Assembly: GCA_949286165.1 (NCBI GenBank)
Contig: CASDZK010000062.1
Span: 24,042 to 88,041 of the forward strand
Source of the DNA: an uncultured Alistipes sp.
GTDB lineage: Bacteria > Bacteroidota > Bacteroidia > Bacteroidales > Rikenellaceae
Reading direction: 5' to 3'
Length of the DNA stretch: 64,000 bases
Notes under the pieces: model-generated
What the model saw: the letters and a program-made list of their open reading frames with translations, nothing else
Databases searched by the model: none
What the model was told of the DNA's origin: nothing
Made by a program: the position numbers and the translations under genes
Part shown: positions 62,441 to 64,000 of the stretch, piece after piece
Layout of the letters: each line of letters opens with the position of its first letter
Numbering within the stretch: position 1 is the first letter of the stretch

Positions 62441-62941
62441 ATGATGAAGACAGGAATATTTTATGGCAGTACGTTGGGAACGACGGAAGCCGTTGCCGAT
62501 AAGATCGCTGCGGAATTGGCCGTGCCGGCTGGCGATATACACAATGTTTCGGATACGGATGTTTCGAAAGTGCGGGATTACGACAGGTTGATATTCGGTT
62601 CTTCTACTTGGGGAAGCGGAGAATTGCAGGACGATTGGATCGATTTTCTGGATCGTCTTTCACAGGAGAATCTTGCGGGCAAAACGGTCGCTTTGTTCGG
62701 TTGCGGCGATTCGGCCGGGTATGAAGATACGTTCTGCGATGCCATGGGAATTATTTACGACGCGCTTGCGAAGACGGGATGTGCTTTTACCGGTTTTTGC
62801 GATGCTTCGGAATATACGTTCGCTTCCTCTGCCGCTTGCCGGGATGGGAAATTCGTCGGTTTGCCGCTGGATGAAAACAATGAAAGCGAACGGACGGACA
62901 CGAGAATTGCGGCATGGGTTGAATCCTTAAATAAAGTATGA
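62441..62941 (+). CDS. fldA: Flavodoxin
   Basis: This 166-residue FMN electron carrier has the phosphate loop FYGSTLGTTEAVADKIAAEL, FGSSTWGSGELQDDW (FMN-flanking Trp) and FGCGDSAGYEDTFCDAMG, as in long-chain flavodoxins. The start is ATG 62441 or the next codon, 62444. The stop overlaps the start of a DUF2023 gene, a pairing typical of Bacteroidetes, so the two act together. Confidence 0.96.
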   Translation: MMKTGIFYGSTLGTTEAVADKIAAELAVPAGDIHNVSDTDVSKVRDYDRLIFGSSTWGSGELQDDWIDFLDRLSQENLAGKTVALFGCGDSAGYEDTFCDAMGIIYDALAKTGCAFTGFCDASEYTFASSAACRDGKFVGLPLDENNESERTDTRIAAWVESLNKV

Positions 62942-63309
62942 TTATGAGCGAAGAGGATTTTGTACGGTTTCCGGATATGAAAATGTTCATGCATCATATC
63001 TATGAATTTAAAAAGGGTGTGCGGAATCTGATTCTTTGTACGATGTGTAAGAAATGTGCAGAATTGGTTATGCAACGGCTTGAAAATCAGAAAATAGAGT
63101 ATATTTGTCGCTCGGTCAGCGAAGACAAGGTAAATTTATTTTTTGGGAAAAAAGTTTGTTTGGACGCAGTCAGCGCTTTCGTGGACAAACCGTTGAACCG
63201 GCTTACGCCCGAGGAGGATTTTATGCTGGGAACCATGTTGGGATACGATATAGGCATGCAGTGCGAACGTTTCTGCCATAGGAAAAAACAGTTGGAACTG
63301 GTCGGATAA
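62938..63309 (+). CDS. DUF2023-family protein, flavodoxin partner
   Basis: This 123-residue protein matches DUF2023: MFMHHIYEFKKGVRNLILCTMCKKCAELVMQRLE, then a compact C-terminal region with GYDIGMQCERFCHRK. Several Cys residues (TMCKKC, CERFC) could bind a metal. The family sits beside or fused to flavodoxin in many anaerobes but its role is not established. ATG 62938 overlaps the flavodoxin stop; 62944 is an alternative. Confidence 0.88.
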   Translation: MIMSEEDFVRFPDMKMFMHHIYEFKKGVRNLILCTMCKKCAELVMQRLENQKIEYICRSVSEDKVNLFFGKKVCLDAVSAFVDKPLNRLTPEEDFMLGTMLGYDIGMQCERFCHRKKQLELVG

Positions 63310-63692
63310 AGGTTTATTTTTTGGGTAAGTTGGTTGTAGTATTTACCGATCTGAAAGGCTCCTCGATATTTTGTTGAGGGGCTTTCCTTTTTTATCTGTA
63401 CGGGAAAGTTTGGGTCGTAAAACGATATTTTTCGACAAAATAAAATAAAACGCAAAATAAAGCGAATTTGGGTATTCTCACTGACAGTCAGAGAGTTTAG
63501 CTTCGAGTGGCACAGAACGGCATAAGGTCGGGAAAACGGATTCAGGAAGATTGTAGCAGGAGATGCACTTCCAAATCATTACCCGACACCAAATGCACAT
63601 TTAACGCTAGCAGGTTCTATTTCTGCGTTCTGCGTAGGCTTACAATCTGCCTTTGCAACTCCCATAAACTAATTTTGCACCAAACAAAAAGA
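63310..63692. other. Boundary region between the chromosome and a mobile element
   Basis: This 383-base gap begins with the DUF2023 terminator (63354-63393). A palindrome CTGACaGTCAG (63481-63491, inside CTCA...AGAG) follows, then a stretch without genes and a -7-like TAATTTTG near 63670-63677 just before the integrase start. The change of context suggests the element end or attachment site lies here, but no direct repeat can be tested from one side. Confidence 0.5.
63354..63393 (+). terminator. Intrinsic terminator after flavodoxin/DUF2023
   Basis: AAAGGCTCCTC (63354-63364) pairs with GAGGGGCTTT (63376-63385) with one bulge and one G-U pair, followed by CCTTTTTTT. Confidence 0.75.
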
Positions 63693-64000
63693 ATGATTAT
63701 GCGGAGCACTTTCAAGACAGTCTTCTATGGAAACGGAAGCAAGGAGAAGGACGGAATTGTTCCTATCATGGGACGGGTTACAATCAAAGGGACTATCGTA
63801 CAGTTCAGTCGCAAACAGAGTATCTCAAAGGAACTTTGGGATGCCAAAGGCAACAGGGCGAAAGGCAAGAGCCGTGAGGCGGTGGCGGTCAATTATGCCC
63901 TTGACAACATCAAGGCGCAGATAACGAAGCACTACCAACCAACGGCTTTCCGACCGTGAAGCATTTGTAACAGCTGAAATGGTACGCAATGCCTATCAGG
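63693..64000 (+). pseudogene. Tyrosine site-specific integrase, N-terminal part, frameshifted (3' end outside window)
   Basis: The first 83 or so codons read MRSTFKTVFYGNGSKEKDGIVPIMGRVTIKG and onward, the arm-binding N-terminus of Bacteroidetes conjugative-element integrases. At 63935-63942 the tetranucleotide CCAA is present twice. Removing one copy restores the expected continuation RLSDREAFVTAEMVRNAYQ in the other frame, which runs open to the window edge. As written the frame stops at 63957-63959. It is either an inactivated integrase or a sequencing slip. The ATG at 63693 follows a TAATTTTG box. Confidence 0.82.

Noticed and set aside
1..64000. CRISPR arrays, rRNA and tRNA genes
   Set aside because: No regularly spaced direct repeats, no rRNA-like text and no convincing tRNA clover-leaf with a TTCRANNC loop was found in the gaps between genes.

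Overview
The window is chromosomal DNA from a gut-type member of the order Bacteroidales. The evidence is the Bacteroidetes promoter signature (TAnnTTTG at about -7) before many genes, TonB/BtuG-type vitamin B12 uptake, GH92 and GH97 glycosidases, DUF3575/DUF3868, DUF4251 and flavodoxin/DUF2023 pairs, an RND pump and a class A beta-lactamase of the CfxA type. Base composition looks close to half GC by eye, higher than Bacteroides proper. I cannot name the genus; Rikenellaceae- or Barnesiellaceae-like groups are possible.

Layout. 1-3.8 kb: end of a TolC/HlyD/two-permease export operon. 3.8-5.3 kb: an AT-richer insertion carrying a CfxA-like beta-lactamase. 5.3-8.5 kb (minus): secreted alginate-lyase-family protein and an esterase-SGNH fusion. 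8.5-13.3 kb: GDP-L-fucose synthesis (gmd, fcl) and a UvrD/PcrA helicase. 13.2-14.9 kb (minus): a ROK regulator and a small HsdR_N-type nuclease. 15.2-24 kb: malic enzyme, GH92, gpmI, an M64 peptidase, small conserved proteins and era. 24-28.1 kb (minus): thiL-thiD-divIC, then a quinone-reductase-like flavoprotein and an MFS transporter. 28.2-31 kb: aroQ, pyk and a nucleoside phosphorylase. 31.2-37 kb (minus): a complete RND efflux operon. 37.3-39.4 kb (minus): a cytidylate-kinase-like gene and a MATE transporter behind a leader that looks like an attenuator. 39.5-41.4 kb: a LytS/LytTR two-component pair. 42-46.3 kb: KDPG aldolase, a hexuronate-type MFS carrier and GH97. 46.8-53 kb: a lipoprotein, two glycosyltransferases, an S41 protease and the DUF3868/DUF3575 pair. 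53.2-60.8 kb: two cobalamin riboswitches, one before a biotin-dependent acyl-CoA carboxylase operon and one, on the other strand, before btuG-btuB. 60.9-63.3 kb: a MazG-like pyrophosphohydrolase, an M48 protease and flavodoxin/DUF2023. 63.5 kb to the end: start of a mobile element whose integrase gene carries a 4-bp duplication frameshift.

Most genes are core metabolism or envelope functions. The parts most worth a second look are the leader ORF plus terminator before the kinase/MATE operon, the cobalamin riboswitch on a carboxylase operon acting at the propionate/methylmalonyl-CoA step, a dispersed nested-hairpin repeat (two copies), a 108-nt nested stem structure between convergent operons, and the isolated CfxA-like gene. 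I saw no CRISPR array, rRNA or tRNA gene, and no recognisable complete defence system.
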